From Comamonadaceae bacterium (lineage in GTDB: Bacteria; Pseudomonadota; Gammaproteobacteria; Burkholderiales; Burkholderiaceae_C), in the NCBI GenBank assembly GCA_027484575.1, contig JAIXSQ010000010.1:372001-436000 (forward strand): 64,000 nt of DNA. Direction: 5' to 3'. Made by a program: the position numbers and the translations under genes. Position 1 is the first letter of the stretch; every line of letters begins with the position of its first letter. Under the pieces are notes generated by a model, which did not search any database, had not been told where the DNA came from, and was given only the letters and a program-made list of their open reading frames with translations. Of this stretch, positions 32,407 to 40,897 are shown one piece after another.

Positions 32407-33438
32407 TCAGCGCACCTCGACCGGAGCGCCCTCGCCCCGCGCCGCGATGGCGCCGATCACGTGCACCGACTCGCCCTGGGCGCGCAGCGTGGCCGCCGTC
32501 GCGTCGGCATGCTCGGCGGCGACCACCACCACCATGCCGATGCCGTTGTTGAAGGTGCGGTTCATCTCGTGGTCGTCGATGCCCGCGGTGCGCTGCAGCC
32601 ACGCGAACAGCTCGGTGCGCGGCCAGCTGCCGGCCCGCAGGTGCGCCGCCGTGCCCTCGGGCAGCACGCGCGGGATGTTCTCGAGCAGGCCGCCGCCGGT
32701 GATGTGGGCCAGCGCCTTGACCGGGTGCTGCGCCAGGGCCGCCAGCACCGGCTTGACGTACAGGCGGGTGGGTTCCATGACCGCCTCGCGGAACGGCTTG
32801 CCGTCCAGCGTGGCGGGCAGGTCGGCGCCGGCCCGCTCGATGCACTTGCGCACCAGCGAGAAGCCGTTGGAGTGCACGCCGCTGGAGGCCAGCCCCAGCA
32901 CCACGTCGCCGGCCTGCACGGTGGCGCCGGTGAGGATCTTGGACTTCTCGACCGCGCCGACCGCGAAGCCCGCCAGGTCGTACTCGCCGGCCGGGTACAT
33001 GCCCGGCATCTCGGCGGTCTCGCCGCCGATCAGCGCGCAGCCCGACAGCTCGCAGCCGCGGGCGATGCCGCCCACCACGCGGGCGGCGGTGTCCACGTCG
33101 AGCTTGCCGCAGGCGAAGTAGTCCAGGAAGAACAGCGGTTCGGCGCCCTGCACCAGCACGTCGTTGACGCTCATGGCCACCAGGTCGATGCCCACGCCGT
33201 CGTGCATGCCCCACTCGAAGGCCAGCTTCAGCTTGGTGCCCACGCCGTCGGTGCCGCTGACCAGCACCGGCTCCCTGTACCGCTTGGGCACCTCGAACAG
33301 CGCGCCGAAGCCGCCGATGCCGGCCAGCACGCCCTCGCGCATGGTTTTCCTGGCCAGCGGCTTGATGCGCTCGACCAGTGCGTCGCCGGCGTCGATGTCG
33401 ACACCGGCATCCTTGTAGGAGAGGGGGGAGTGGCTCAT
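32407..33438 (-). CDS. purM: Phosphoribosylformylglycinamidine cyclo-ligase (AIR synthetase)
   Basis: ATP-dependent fifth step of purine synthesis, forming aminoimidazole ribotide. 343 residues. Blocks include [76 protein letters not shown] and [17 protein letters not shown], all typical. It is divergent from the AI-2E family transporter gene; their promoters overlap in a 107-bp gap. Confidence 0.97.
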   Translation of the reverse strand: MSHSPLSYKDAGVDIDAGDALVERIKPLARKTMREGVLAGIGGFGALFEVPKRYREPVLVSGTDGVGTKLKLAFEWGMHDGVGIDLVAMSVNDVLVQGAEPLFFLDYFACGKLDVDTAARVVGGIARGCELSGCALIGGETAEMPGMYPAGEYDLAGFAVGAVEKSKILTGATVQAGDVVLGLASSGVHSNGFSLVRKCIERAGADLPATLDGKPFREAVMEPTRLYVKPVLAALAQHPVKALAHITGGGLLENIPRVLPEGTAAHLRAGSWPRTELFAWLQRTAGIDDHEMNRTFNNGIGMVVVVAAEHADATAATLRAQGESVHVIGAIAARGEGAPVEVR

Positions 33439-33472
33439 GGGCGGGGAGGGCAGGACCGCAGGGCGCGCCCGA

Positions 33473-33491
33473 TAGAATTTGCAGGATTTTA
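33473..33491. promoter_or_regulatory. Overlapping divergent -10 elements of purM and the AI-2E family gene
   Basis: TAGAAT (33473-33478, plus) and TAAAAT (33491-33486, minus) lie face to face in the AT-rich patch of the gap. The two promoters would compete for polymerase. -35 elements are not clear. Confidence 0.45.
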
Positions 33492-33545
33492 CCCAGCGGC
33501 CCCGCGCCGCCCCCGTCGTGTCCCCTGCGCCCGCGTGCGCCCCTG

Positions 33546-34616
33546 ATGCAATTCACACCCACCCAGAAACGAGCCGCCGCCTGGGCGCTGATCGCCCTGC
33601 TGGCCCTGCTCGTGCTGCGCGCGCTCGGGCCGGTGCTCACGCCCTTCCTGGTTGGGGCGGTGCTGGCCTATGCCCTGACGCCGCTGGTCGACCGGCTGGA
33701 CGAGGCCGGCCGTGGCCGCGTGCCGCGCGTGGTGGCGGTGGTCGCCGTCGGGCTGGGCTTCGTCGCGGTGCTGCTGTCGCTGGCGCTGCTGGTCGTGCCC
33801 ATCGTCAGCCGCGAGCTGCCGCTGATGCGCGAGCAGGTGCCGGTGCTGCTGGCCTGGCTCGACCGCACGCTGCGGCCCTGGCTGGCTCAGTTCGGCGTGT
33901 TCGTCGCGCTGGACGTCGACAGCCTCAAGGCCCAGGGCCTGCGCTGGCTGCACCTGAACTACGAGGCCGCCGTCGGCCAGGTCCTGGCCTCGCTCAAGGT
34001 GGGCGGCAGCCTGGCCTTCACCCTGGCGTTCAACGCGGTGCTGATCCCGGTGGCGCTGTTCTACCTGCTGCTGGACTGGGACCGCTTCGTGCACCGCATC
34101 CTCGAGCTGGTGCCGCCGCGGGCCCGACCCGCGGTCGATGCCTTCACCCGCGAGGCCGACCAGGTGCTGGGCCAGTACCTGCGAGGCCAGCTGCTGGTCA
34201 TGCTGCTGATGGCGGCGTTCTACGCCGCGGGCCTGGGCCTGTTCGGCCTGGACCTGGCCCTGCCCATCGGCCTGTTCACCGGGCTGGCGATGGCCGTGCC
34301 CTACCTGGGCTTCGGCCTGGGCCTGCTGATGGCGCTGGTGGCCGGCCTGCTGCAGTTCGCCAGCCTGAAGGCGCTGGTGATGGTGGCGGTGGTCTACGGC
34401 GCCGGCCAGCTGGTCGAGGGCTTCTGGCTCACGCCGCGGCTGGTGGGCGAGCGCATCGGCCTGCACCCGCTGGCGGTGATCTTCGCGCTGCTGGCCTTCG
34501 GCCAGCTGGCGGGCTTCCTGGGCGTGCTCGTCGCGCTGCCGGCCAGCGCGGTGCTGCTGGTGGCGATCCGGCGCATGCGCGACGGCTACATGGGCAGCCG
34601 CCTGTACACGGGCTGA
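33546..34616 (+). CDS. AI-2E family (PerM-type) transporter
   Basis: Inner-membrane protein of 356 residues with about eight hydrophobic helices and the family blocks [59 protein letters not shown] and [20 protein letters not shown]. The family exports or gates varied small solutes; export of autoinducer-2 was shown for few members and should not be assumed. ATG 33546 is the natural start. The order purM / this gene / hda / HAD / pcnB recurs in related genomes. Confidence 0.92.
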   Translation: MQFTPTQKRAAAWALIALLALLVLRALGPVLTPFLVGAVLAYALTPLVDRLDEAGRGRVPRVVAVVAVGLGFVAVLLSLALLVVPIVSRELPLMREQVPVLLAWLDRTLRPWLAQFGVFVALDVDSLKAQGLRWLHLNYEAAVGQVLASLKVGGSLAFTLAFNAVLIPVALFYLLLDWDRFVHRILELVPPRARPAVDAFTREADQVLGQYLRGQLLVMLLMAAFYAAGLGLFGLDLALPIGLFTGLAMAVPYLGFGLGLLMALVAGLLQFASLKALVMVAVVYGAGQLVEGFWLTPRLVGERIGLHPLAVIFALLAFGQLAGFLGVLVALPASAVLLVAIRRMRDGYMGSRLYTG

Positions 34617-34626
34617 GACGCGCACC

Positions 34627-35301
34627 ATGAAGCAACTCGCCCTGCCCATCGCGCTGGCCCGCGTGCCCTCGCTGGACGACTTCTGCGCCGGCCCCAACGA
34701 GCCCGCGCTGGCGCACCTGCGCCTGTGGGCCGGCAGCCCCACCCGCTCGCCGGTGCCCACCTACCTGTGGGGCCCGCCGGCCAGCGGCAAGACCCACCTG
34801 CTGCAGGCGGTGCACCAGCTGCTGCGCAGCCAGGGCGCGCTGGTCGGCTGGATGGACGCCTCCATGCCCGAGCCGCCGTCCTTCGACGAGCGCTGGGCCG
34901 TGGTCCTGATGGACGACGTGCACCTGTACAGCGCCGTGCAGCAGCATGCGGCCTTCGCCTGGTTCGTCAGCGCGCAGGCGCTGCAGCGCGGCGTGCTGGC
35001 CGCCGGCGCGGTGCAGCCGGCCCACCTGCAACTGCGCGAGGACCTGCGCACCCGCCTGGGCTGGGGCCACGTGTACGGCCTGCAGGTGCTGTCCGAGCCC
35101 GAGCGCCGCGCCGTGCTGCGCCAGGAGGCCGACGCCCGCGGCGTGTTCCTGGGCGACGAGGTGATGGACTGGATGCTCACCCGCTTCTCGCGCGACCTGG
35201 GCAGCCTGATGCAGCTGCTCGAGCAGCTCGATGCCTATGCCCTGCAGACCCAGCGGGCGATCACGATCCCGCTGATCCGGTCGATGCTGGAAAACGAATG
35301 A
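34627..35301 (+). CDS. hda: DnaA regulatory inactivator Hda
   Basis: AAA+ protein of 224 residues that works with the DNA sliding clamp to turn DnaA-ATP into DnaA-ADP and so limits re-initiation. The N-terminal clamp-binding motif QLALPI is at residues 3-8. The Walker A motif is GPPASGKTHLL and a Walker B-like segment is WAVVLMDDVHLY. The C-terminal part FLGDEVMDWMLTRFSRDLGS is typical of the DnaA/Hda lid. It ends by overlapping the HAD hydrolase start (ATGA), indicating coupling. Confidence 0.94.
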   Translation: MKQLALPIALARVPSLDDFCAGPNEPALAHLRLWAGSPTRSPVPTYLWGPPASGKTHLLQAVHQLLRSQGALVGWMDASMPEPPSFDERWAVVLMDDVHLYSAVQQHAAFAWFVSAQALQRGVLAAGAVQPAHLQLREDLRTRLGWGHVYGLQVLSEPERRAVLRQEADARGVFLGDEVMDWMLTRFSRDLGSLMQLLEQLDAYALQTQRAITIPLIRSMLENE

Positions 35302-35972
35302 AACTGGCGCTCTTCGATCTCGACCACACGCTGCTGCCGCTGGACAGCGACTACAGCTGGGGGGTCTACACGCAGGCGATCGGCTGGGCCGACCCGGTGG
35401 AGTTCAAGGCCCGCAACGAGCAGTTCTTCGCCGACTACCAGGCCGGCACGCTGGACGTGCATGCCTACGTGCGCTTCGCCACCGACGCGATCCGCCGCCA
35501 CGGCCGGGAGGCCTCGCTGCGGGCGCGCGAGCGCTTCATGGCCGAGGTCATCGCCCCGGCCATCCGCCCGCAGGCGCTGGAGCTGGTGCGCAGCCACCAG
35601 CGCGCCGGCGAGCAGGTGGTGATCGTCACCGCCACCAACCGCTTCGTCACCGAGCCCATCGCCGCCGCCTTCGGCGTCGACGAACTCATCGCGGTGGACC
35701 TCGCCACCGGCCCCGACGGCTGGATCACCGGCGAGATCGCCGGCGTGCCGTCGATGCGCGAGGGCAAGGTGCTGCGCATGGATGCCTGGCTGGCCGCCCG
35801 CGGCCTGGCCTGGGACCGCGTGCAGGCCACCTTCTATTCCGACTCGATGAACGACCTGCCGCTGCTCGAGCGGGTCGACCATCCCGTCGCCACCAACCCC
35901 GACCCGCGCCTGCGGGCCGTCGCCAGCCAGCGCAGCTGGCGCATCCTGGACCTGTTCCCCCCGCACCCATGA
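35298..35972 (+). CDS. HAD-family hydrolase (subfamily IB, SerB-like)
   Basis: Phosphatase-type protein of 224 residues. HAD motif I is LALFDLDHTLLPLDSDYSW, motif II VIVTATNRFVTEP, the lysine region is SMREGKVLRMDAWL and motif IV FYSDSMNDLPLLERVDHPVA. The pattern fits the group that includes PhoP-neighbour and phosphoserine-phosphatase-like HADs. The substrate cannot be read. It overlaps hda upstream and pcnB downstream by 4 bases each, so the three are translationally coupled. Confidence 0.92.
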   Translation: MKLALFDLDHTLLPLDSDYSWGVYTQAIGWADPVEFKARNEQFFADYQAGTLDVHAYVRFATDAIRRHGREASLRARERFMAEVIAPAIRPQALELVRSHQRAGEQVVIVTATNRFVTEPIAAAFGVDELIAVDLATGPDGWITGEIAGVPSMREGKVLRMDAWLAARGLAWDRVQATFYSDSMNDLPLLERVDHPVATNPDPRLRAVASQRSWRILDLFPPHP

Positions 35973-37582
35973 TCAAGCAATTCATCGACCGCCTGCTCGG
36001 CGCCGGCAGCGCCCGCAAGCAACCCAGGTTCGGCAAGCGCCAGGAGATCGGCCCGCAGGAGCACGGCATCGACCCGTCGCTGGTGGACGAACGCGCCGTC
36101 AACGTCGTGGCCACGCTGCAGCAGGCCGGCTACGAGGCCTACATCGTGGGGGGCGCGGTGCGCGACCTGCTGCTGGGCCTGCGGCCCAAGGACTTCGACG
36201 TCGCCACCAACGCGACGCCCGAGCAGGTCAAGGGCCTGTTCCGGCGCGCCTTCATCATCGGGCGGCGCTTCCGCATCGTGCACGTGGTGCACGGCCGCGG
36301 CCGCGAGCACGAGGTGATCGAGGTCTCCACCTTCCGCGCCTACATGGACAACACCGCGGCCGAGGCGGTGGCCGGCAACGAGAAGACCAGCCGCAACGAG
36401 CTGGCCGGCATGAAGCACGCGGTGGACGCCAGCGGCCGCGTGCTGCGCGACAACGTCTGGGGACCGCAGGAGGAGGACGCCACCCGGCGCGACTTCACGG
36501 TCAACGCGATGTACTACGACCCGCAGACCCGCACGCTGGTGGACTACCACGGCGGCATGAAGGACGCGGGCCGCAAGCTGCTGCGCATGATCGGCGACCC
36601 GGCCACCCGCTACCGCGAGGACCCGGTGCGCATCATCCGCGCCGTGCGCTTCGGCGCCAAGCTGTCGGCCCTGGGCTTCAGCTTCGAGAGCAAGACCGGC
36701 GCCGCGCTCAAGCCGTCGTTGCCGCTGCTGGCCGACGTGCCGCAGAGCCGCCTGTTCGACGAGATGCTCAAGCTGCTGCAGACCGGCCATGCGGTGGCCA
36801 CCATCGCGCAGCTCAAGGCGCTGGGCCTGGAGCGCGGCATCTACCCGCTGCTGGACCTGGTGGTCGAGCGCTCCGGCCAGTCGTTCGTGCGCGCCGCGCT
36901 GGCCGACACCGACCGCCGCGTCGCCGAGGACAAGCCGGTTGCGCCCAGCTTCCTGCTGGCCTGCGTGCTGTGGGCCGACGTGCGCGACGGCTGGGCCCAG
37001 CGCCTGGCACGCCGGGAGCATCCGGTGCCGGCGCTGCAGGGCGCCATCGACGACGTGTTCGACGCCCGCATCGGCGACGTCTCGGGCCGCGGCAAGCTCG
37101 CGGCCGACATGCGCGAGATCTGGATGATGCAGCCGCGCTTCGACAAGCGCAGCGGCAGCGGCCCGTTCAGCCTGGTCGAGCAGCCGCGCTTTCGCGCCGG
37201 CTTCGACTTCATGCGCCTGCGTGCCGACGCCGGCGAGGTCGACGTGGTGCTGGCCGACTGGTGGCAGGAGTTCAGCACCGCCAGCGACGCGGTGCGCGAG
37301 GACCTGCTGGCCTCGGTGCGCGAGGAGCAGGGCCGCGGTGCGCGCCGCGTGCGCGTGGTGCGGCCCACGCCGCGGCCGCCCGAGGGCGGCGACGCGGGCG
37401 AGGGGCAGGCCGCCACGCCGGCGCAGGGCCCCCACGAGGACCTCGACGGTGCACCCGACGACGGCGCGGCCGGCGAGGGCGGCGCGCCCGCCAAGAAGCG
37501 CCGTCGCCGCCGCCGCAAGCCGGGTGGCGGTGCCGGCGGCCAGGGCGGCGAGGGCAGCGGGCCCGCGCCCGCCGGCGACTGA
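35969..37582 (+). CDS. pcnB: Poly(A) polymerase I
   Basis: Adds poly(A) tails to RNA 3' ends, promoting decay. 537 residues. The class II nucleotidyltransferase core has AYIVGGAVRDLLLGLRPKDF followed by DVATNATPEQVK. RNA-binding and core helices include EEDATRRDFTVNAMYYDPQT and RYREDPVRIIRAVRFGAKL, as in PcnB rather than CCA-adding enzymes. The C-terminus is long, acidic and Gly/Ala-rich with a basic run (KKRRRRRRKPGGG) near residue 510, a likely RNA-binding tail. ATG 35969 overlaps the HAD stop. Confidence 0.95.
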   Translation: MIKQFIDRLLGAGSARKQPRFGKRQEIGPQEHGIDPSLVDERAVNVVATLQQAGYEAYIVGGAVRDLLLGLRPKDFDVATNATPEQVKGLFRRAFIIGRRFRIVHVVHGRGREHEVIEVSTFRAYMDNTAAEAVAGNEKTSRNELAGMKHAVDASGRVLRDNVWGPQEEDATRRDFTVNAMYYDPQTRTLVDYHGGMKDAGRKLLRMIGDPATRYREDPVRIIRAVRFGAKLSALGFSFESKTGAALKPSLPLLADVPQSRLFDEMLKLLQTGHAVATIAQLKALGLERGIYPLLDLVVERSGQSFVRAALADTDRRVAEDKPVAPSFLLACVLWADVRDGWAQRLARREHPVPALQGAIDDVFDARIGDVSGRGKLAADMREIWMMQPRFDKRSGSGPFSLVEQPRFRAGFDFMRLRADAGEVDVVLADWWQEFSTASDAVREDLLASVREEQGRGARRVRVVRPTPRPPEGGDAGEGQAATPAQGPHEDLDGAPDDGAAGEGGAPAKKRRRRRRKPGGGAGGQGGEGSGPAPAGD

Positions 37583-37601
37583 GCGCCACCAGGCCACGGC
37601 C

Positions 37602-38066
37602 GTGCGGGTCCCCGTGACCGCCTACGTGGGCCTGGGTGCCAACCTGGGCGAGCCCGCCGCGGCCCTGGCGCGCGCCTGCGCCGCGCTCGCCGCGCTGCCC
37701 GGCACCACGCTGGCCGCGCGCTCGTCCCTGTGGCGCAGCGCGCCCGTCGACGCCGGCGGCCCCGATTACCTGAACGCGGTCGCGCAGCTGCGCACCACGC
37801 TCACCGCGCCGGCCCTGCTGGCCGCGCTGCAGGCCATCGAGCAGGCCGGGGGCCGCACCCGGCCCCACCCCAACGCGCCGCGCACGCTGGACCTGGACCT
37901 GCTGCTGTACGGCGACGCGGCCATCGCCTCGCCGCGGCTCACGGTGCCGCATCCCCGCTGGCGCGAGCGCGCCTTCGTGCTGCGGCCGCTGCAGGAACTG
38001 GCGCCGCAGCTGGTGGGCGCCGCGATGCTGGACGCGGTGGCGGCGCAGCGCTGCGAGCGGGCCTGA
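37602..38066 (+). CDS. folK: 2-amino-4-hydroxy-6-hydroxymethyldihydropteridine diphosphokinase (HPPK)
   Basis: Folate-pathway pyrophosphokinase, ~154 residues. Signatures are TAYVGLGANLGEPAAAL, YLNAVAQLRTTL and the metal/substrate segment PRTLDLDLLLYGDA, followed by VPHPRWRERAFVLRPLQEL. GTG at 37602 is used as start; GTG at 37614 would shorten it by four residues and is also possible. It follows pcnB by 19 bp, the common pcnB-folK arrangement. Confidence 0.94.
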   Translation: MRVPVTAYVGLGANLGEPAAALARACAALAALPGTTLAARSSLWRSAPVDAGGPDYLNAVAQLRTTLTAPALLAALQAIEQAGGRTRPHPNAPRTLDLDLLLYGDAAIASPRLTVPHPRWRERAFVLRPLQELAPQLVGAAMLDAVAAQRCERA

Positions 38067-38134
38067 GCCTCCGCTGCCTCACGGACCTGCGCGTCGTCAT
38101 CCCCGCACGTCCTGTCATCACCCTGGGGCCACCG

Positions 38135-38164
38135 GCGTCATCCCCGCGAAAGCGGGGGTGACGC
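38135..38164. repeat. REP-like hairpin repeat
   Basis: GCGTCATCCCCGC (38135-38147) pairs with GCGGGGGTGACGC (38152-38164) around a GAAA loop, a 13-bp stem with one G-T pair. A partial left arm (GTCATCCCCGCA) lies at about 38096-38107. Sequences of this pattern are dispersed intergenic repeats in many proteobacteria. It lies between the convergent ends of folK and the cytochrome operon. Confidence 0.75.
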
Positions 38165-38200
38165 CAGTCGGTTCGCCGGCGGCGCGGCCGTCCACACGCC

Positions 38201-39487
38201 TCAGCGCTCGCTCCCCCCACGCTGCTGCGCCACCTGCAGTTCCGTCACCGCCGCGGCCCGGTGGCCCCAGCTGGTGCGCAGGTGCGTGAGCACCGCGGCG
38301 ATGTCCGCATCCGACAGCACCAGCACGTACGGCGGCATGCCGTGGGGACGCGGGTGGCCGGCCGTGGCCGGCGGGAAGCCCCCGCCCAGCACCACCTGCA
38401 CCAGGTTGGCGGTCACTGGCAGCAGCACGGCGCGGTTGCCCGCCAGCGGCGGGTAGGCGCCCGGCGCGCCCTCGCCCTGCTCGCCATGGCAGGCGGCGCA
38501 GTGCTCGCGGTAGATCGCCGCGCCGCGCGCCGCCACCTTGGCCTCCACGCGCGGCGGCTCGGCCGGCACCGGCGGTGGCGCGTGCTGGGGCAGGGCCTGC
38601 AGGAAGGCGGCCATGGCCAGCGCGTCCTCCTCGCTCAGGTGCTGGGTGCTGCCGGCCACCACCTCGGCCATCGGGCCCAGCACGGTCGCCGTCGCGGTGA
38701 CGCCGGTGCGCAGCAGCCGCGCCACGTCCTCGGCCCGCCAGTGCGCCACCCCCGCCTCGGCCGGCGAGGCCAGCGAGGGCGCGTACCAGTTCTGCATCGG
38801 GATCAGGCCGCCCGACAGGTCCATCAGGTCGCTGCTGGCGCCCAGCGCGTTGCGGGTGGTGTGGCAGGCGCTGCAATGGCCCAGGCCGCGCACCAGGTAG
38901 GCGCCGCGGTTCCACTGCGCCGACCGGGCCGCCTCGGGGCGGTAGCTGCCGGGGCGGAAGTACAGCGTGCGCCACACCGCCAGCGCCGCCTGCGTGTCGT
39001 AGGGAAAGCGCAGCGCATGCGGCGTGTTGGGCCGTGCGACCGGGGGCACGCTGCGCAGCCAGGCGTACAGCGCGTCGGCGTCCTCGCGCGTGACCTCGGT
39101 GTAGTTCGGGTAGGGGAAGGCCGGGTAGAGCAGCCGGCCGTCGCGCGAGCGCCCGTGGTGCAGCGCGCGCCAGAAGTCGTCGGCGCTCCAGCGCCCCAGG
39201 CCGTGCACGGGGTCGGGCGTGATGTTGCTGGCGTAGACGATGCCGAACGGCGTGTCGATCGCGCGCCCGCCGGCGCCGGCCGCGCCGCCGCGGTCGGTGT
39301 GGCAGGCCATGCAGTTGCCCAGCCTGGCCAGGTAGGCGCCGCGCGCGACGGTGGCTGCATCGGTTGTCACCGCCCCGCCGCCGCGCGTGTCGTCCAGCGG
39401 CCCCCAGTTGGTCCAGCCGAGCCAGGCGGCCGCCAGCGCGAGCAGGCCCGCGGCGGCCCAGGCCGCCATGCGCAGGGGGCGGCTCAT
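38201..39487 (-). CDS. Tri-haem c-type cytochrome (alcohol/sugar dehydrogenase cytochrome-subunit type)
   Basis: Exported or membrane-anchored cytochrome of 428 residues. An N-terminal hydrophobic segment (MAAWAAAGLLALAAAWLGW) is followed by three CxxCH haem sites: NCMACHTDRGG, HCSACHTTRNALG and HCAACHGEQGEG. The blocks GIVYASNITPDPVHGLGRWS and FPYPNYTEVTREDADALYAW match cytochrome subunits of periplasmic alcohol, aldehyde or gluconate dehydrogenases. No dehydrogenase gene is adjacent, so its electron donor is unknown. ATG 39487 overlaps the stop of the upstream cytochrome gene (ATGA). Confidence 0.9.
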   Translation of the reverse strand: MSRPLRMAAWAAAGLLALAAAWLGWTNWGPLDDTRGGGAVTTDAATVARGAYLARLGNCMACHTDRGGAAGAGGRAIDTPFGIVYASNITPDPVHGLGRWSADDFWRALHHGRSRDGRLLYPAFPYPNYTEVTREDADALYAWLRSVPPVARPNTPHALRFPYDTQAALAVWRTLYFRPGSYRPEAARSAQWNRGAYLVRGLGHCSACHTTRNALGASSDLMDLSGGLIPMQNWYAPSLASPAEAGVAHWRAEDVARLLRTGVTATATVLGPMAEVVAGSTQHLSEEDALAMAAFLQALPQHAPPPVPAEPPRVEAKVAARGAAIYREHCAACHGEQGEGAPGAYPPLAGNRAVLLPVTANLVQVVLGGGFPPATAGHPRPHGMPPYVLVLSDADIAAVLTHLRTSWGHRAAAVTELQVAQQRGGSER

Positions 39488-40215
39488 GGCTGCTGCCTCC
39501 CGGCGGGCAGCGAGGCGCTGCCGCAGGCCTGCGGGGGCGGGGCCGCCAGCCGCGCCACCGGCCTGGTCTCGGCCGGCAGCGGCTGCGCCGCGATCCAGGT
39601 CGCGACGGCGGTCAGGTCCTCGGCGCTCAGGGCCTGGGCCACCTGCGCCATGCAGTCGGGCGCATGCGCGCGCCGGTTGCCGGCGCGCCAGGCGCCCAGC
39701 TGGGCGTTCAGGTAGTCGCGCGGCAGCCCGAGCAGGCCGGGCGTGTTGGGCAGCACGCCGGTCAGGCGCTCGCCGTGGCAGGCGATGCAGGCGGGCACGC
39801 GGCTGGTGGCGTCGCCCTGCAGCGCGAGCTGGCGGCCGCGGGCCAGCACCTCGGGCGAGGCGCGCGGCGCCGGCGGCGCGGCATAGGGCAGCTCGAGCGA
39901 CGCGAAGTGCTGCGCGATCTCCAGCAGGTAGGGCTCGGACAGCGGATCGATCAGCCGCGTCATCAGCCCGTAGTGGCGGCGGCCGTCGCGGAAGTTGAGC
40001 AGCTGGTTGTACAGGTAGCCGGCCGGCTTGCCCGCGATGCGCGGGTAGTAGCCGTCGGGACCGGCGCGCCCCTGCGCGCCATGGCAGGCGGTGCAGGCCA
40101 GGGTGCGCTGGGCCATGCTGTCCTCCACCCGGGGCGCGGCGGTGGCAGGGACGGGAGCGAGCAGGAGGGCGAGGGCGGCGGCGCAGGCCGCCCGGACGAA
40201 GCGATGCAGGGTCAC
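39484..40215 (-). CDS. Di-haem cytochrome c (cytochrome c4-like)
   Basis: Periplasmic cytochrome of 243 residues with a clear signal peptide (AACAAALALLLAPVPATA) and two CxxCH sites: LACTACHGAQGRAGPDGYYP and PACIACHGERLTG. The layout of two similar haem domains resembles cytochrome c4. The PRIAGKPAGYLYNQLLNFRD block is typical. It is the first gene of a two-gene operon and overlaps the tri-haem cytochrome by 4 bases, so the two proteins probably work in one electron path. Confidence 0.9.
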   Translation of the reverse strand: MTLHRFVRAACAAALALLLAPVPATAAPRVEDSMAQRTLACTACHGAQGRAGPDGYYPRIAGKPAGYLYNQLLNFRDGRRHYGLMTRLIDPLSEPYLLEIAQHFASLELPYAAPPAPRASPEVLARGRQLALQGDATSRVPACIACHGERLTGVLPNTPGLLGLPRDYLNAQLGAWRAGNRRAHAPDCMAQVAQALSAEDLTAVATWIAAQPLPAETRPVARLAAPPPQACGSASLPAGRQQP

Positions 40216-40290
40216 GGCAGCCCGCGATCATGCACCACGGCCGTGCGGCTGCCGCGGCGGCCCGCCCATGCCCGACTGCCTCGCGCCGGC

Positions 40291-40298
40291 GTCCTACA
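40291..40298 (+). promoter_or_regulatory. GTCCTACA motif, site 1
   Basis: Lies 33 bp before the ATG at 40332. It overlaps a perfect inverted repeat CAGCCCC-CCT-GGGGCTG (40297-40313). Confidence 0.45.
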
Positions 40299-40331
40299 GC
40301 CCCCCTGGGGCTGGCCGCCCAGCATGGCCGC

Positions 40332-40565
40332 ATGGACCCGAACCGAGACCCCGACCACGGCGGCGCGCAGGGCGAGGGCGGCGACGGCGACCGCCCGGCG
40401 TGGACGCCCGACGTGCTGCCCCCGCATCCGCTGCCCGCGCCCGGCAGCGAGCCCGTGCCCGAAGGCAGCAACGCCACCATCCACCGGCCCGACCCCCGCG
40501 CGGCCGAGCATCCGGCGCGCGAGGACCACAAGCCGCGCGGCCCCTACGTGACCGGCAACACGTGA
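40332..40565 (+). CDS. Small disordered hydrophilic protein
   Basis: Protein of 77 residues rich in Pro, Asp, Gly and charged residues (MDPNRDPDHGGAQGEGGDGD at the start, EDHKPRGPYVTGNT at the end) with no hydrophobic core. I do not recognise a family. It is probably disordered, like the larger hydrophilic protein at 57266-57730. Both genes have a TCCTAC motif upstream. Its last 22 bp overlap the ferredoxin-like gene on the other strand. Support is moderate, resting on codon use and the shared motif. Confidence 0.55.
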   Translation: MDPNRDPDHGGAQGEGGDGDRPAWTPDVLPPHPLPAPGSEPVPEGSNATIHRPDPRAAEHPAREDHKPRGPYVTGNT

Positions 40566-40873
40566 GCCGCCGGCGGCAGCACGACCAGGTCGCTGGCCGG
40601 GCAGGCCACGCAGGGCAGGATCCAGCCCTCGCGCCGTTCCTCGGCCAGCAGGCCGGGCCAGTCCACCGTGTAGCGCACCGTGCCCGCGGCCAGGCGCTGC
40701 AGGCAGCTGCGGCAGCTGCCGTTGCGGCAGGAGCTGGGCCAGGGCCAGCCGGCGGCCTCGGCGGCGGCCAGCAGCGTGCGGTCTGCGGGCACGGCCAGCG
40801 GCATGCCGCCCTCGCCCAGCCGCACCTGCCACACTGGCGCCTCGCGCGCCGCGTCCCCCTTGCCGTCCTGCAT
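40544..40873 (-). CDS. 2Fe-2S ferredoxin-type protein
   Basis: Protein of 109 residues with the plant-type ferredoxin cluster pattern: CRNGSCRSC followed by the distant cysteine in ILPCVACPASD. The LLAAAEAAGWPWPSSCRNGS block preceding it is typical. It probably passes single electrons to an oxygenase or reductase, but no partner gene is adjacent. ATG 40873 is the last start that keeps the fold. It is divergent from the DUF808 gene with a 24-bp gap and overlaps the end of the convergent small gene by 22 bp. Confidence 0.85.
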   Translation of the reverse strand: MQDGKGDAAREAPVWQVRLGEGGMPLAVPADRTLLAAAEAAGWPWPSSCRNGSCRSCLQRLAAGTVRYTVDWPGLLAEERREGWILPCVACPASDLVVLPPAAHVLPVT

Positions 40874-40897
40874 GGCGCCGCATCTTAAGGAGCCTCC

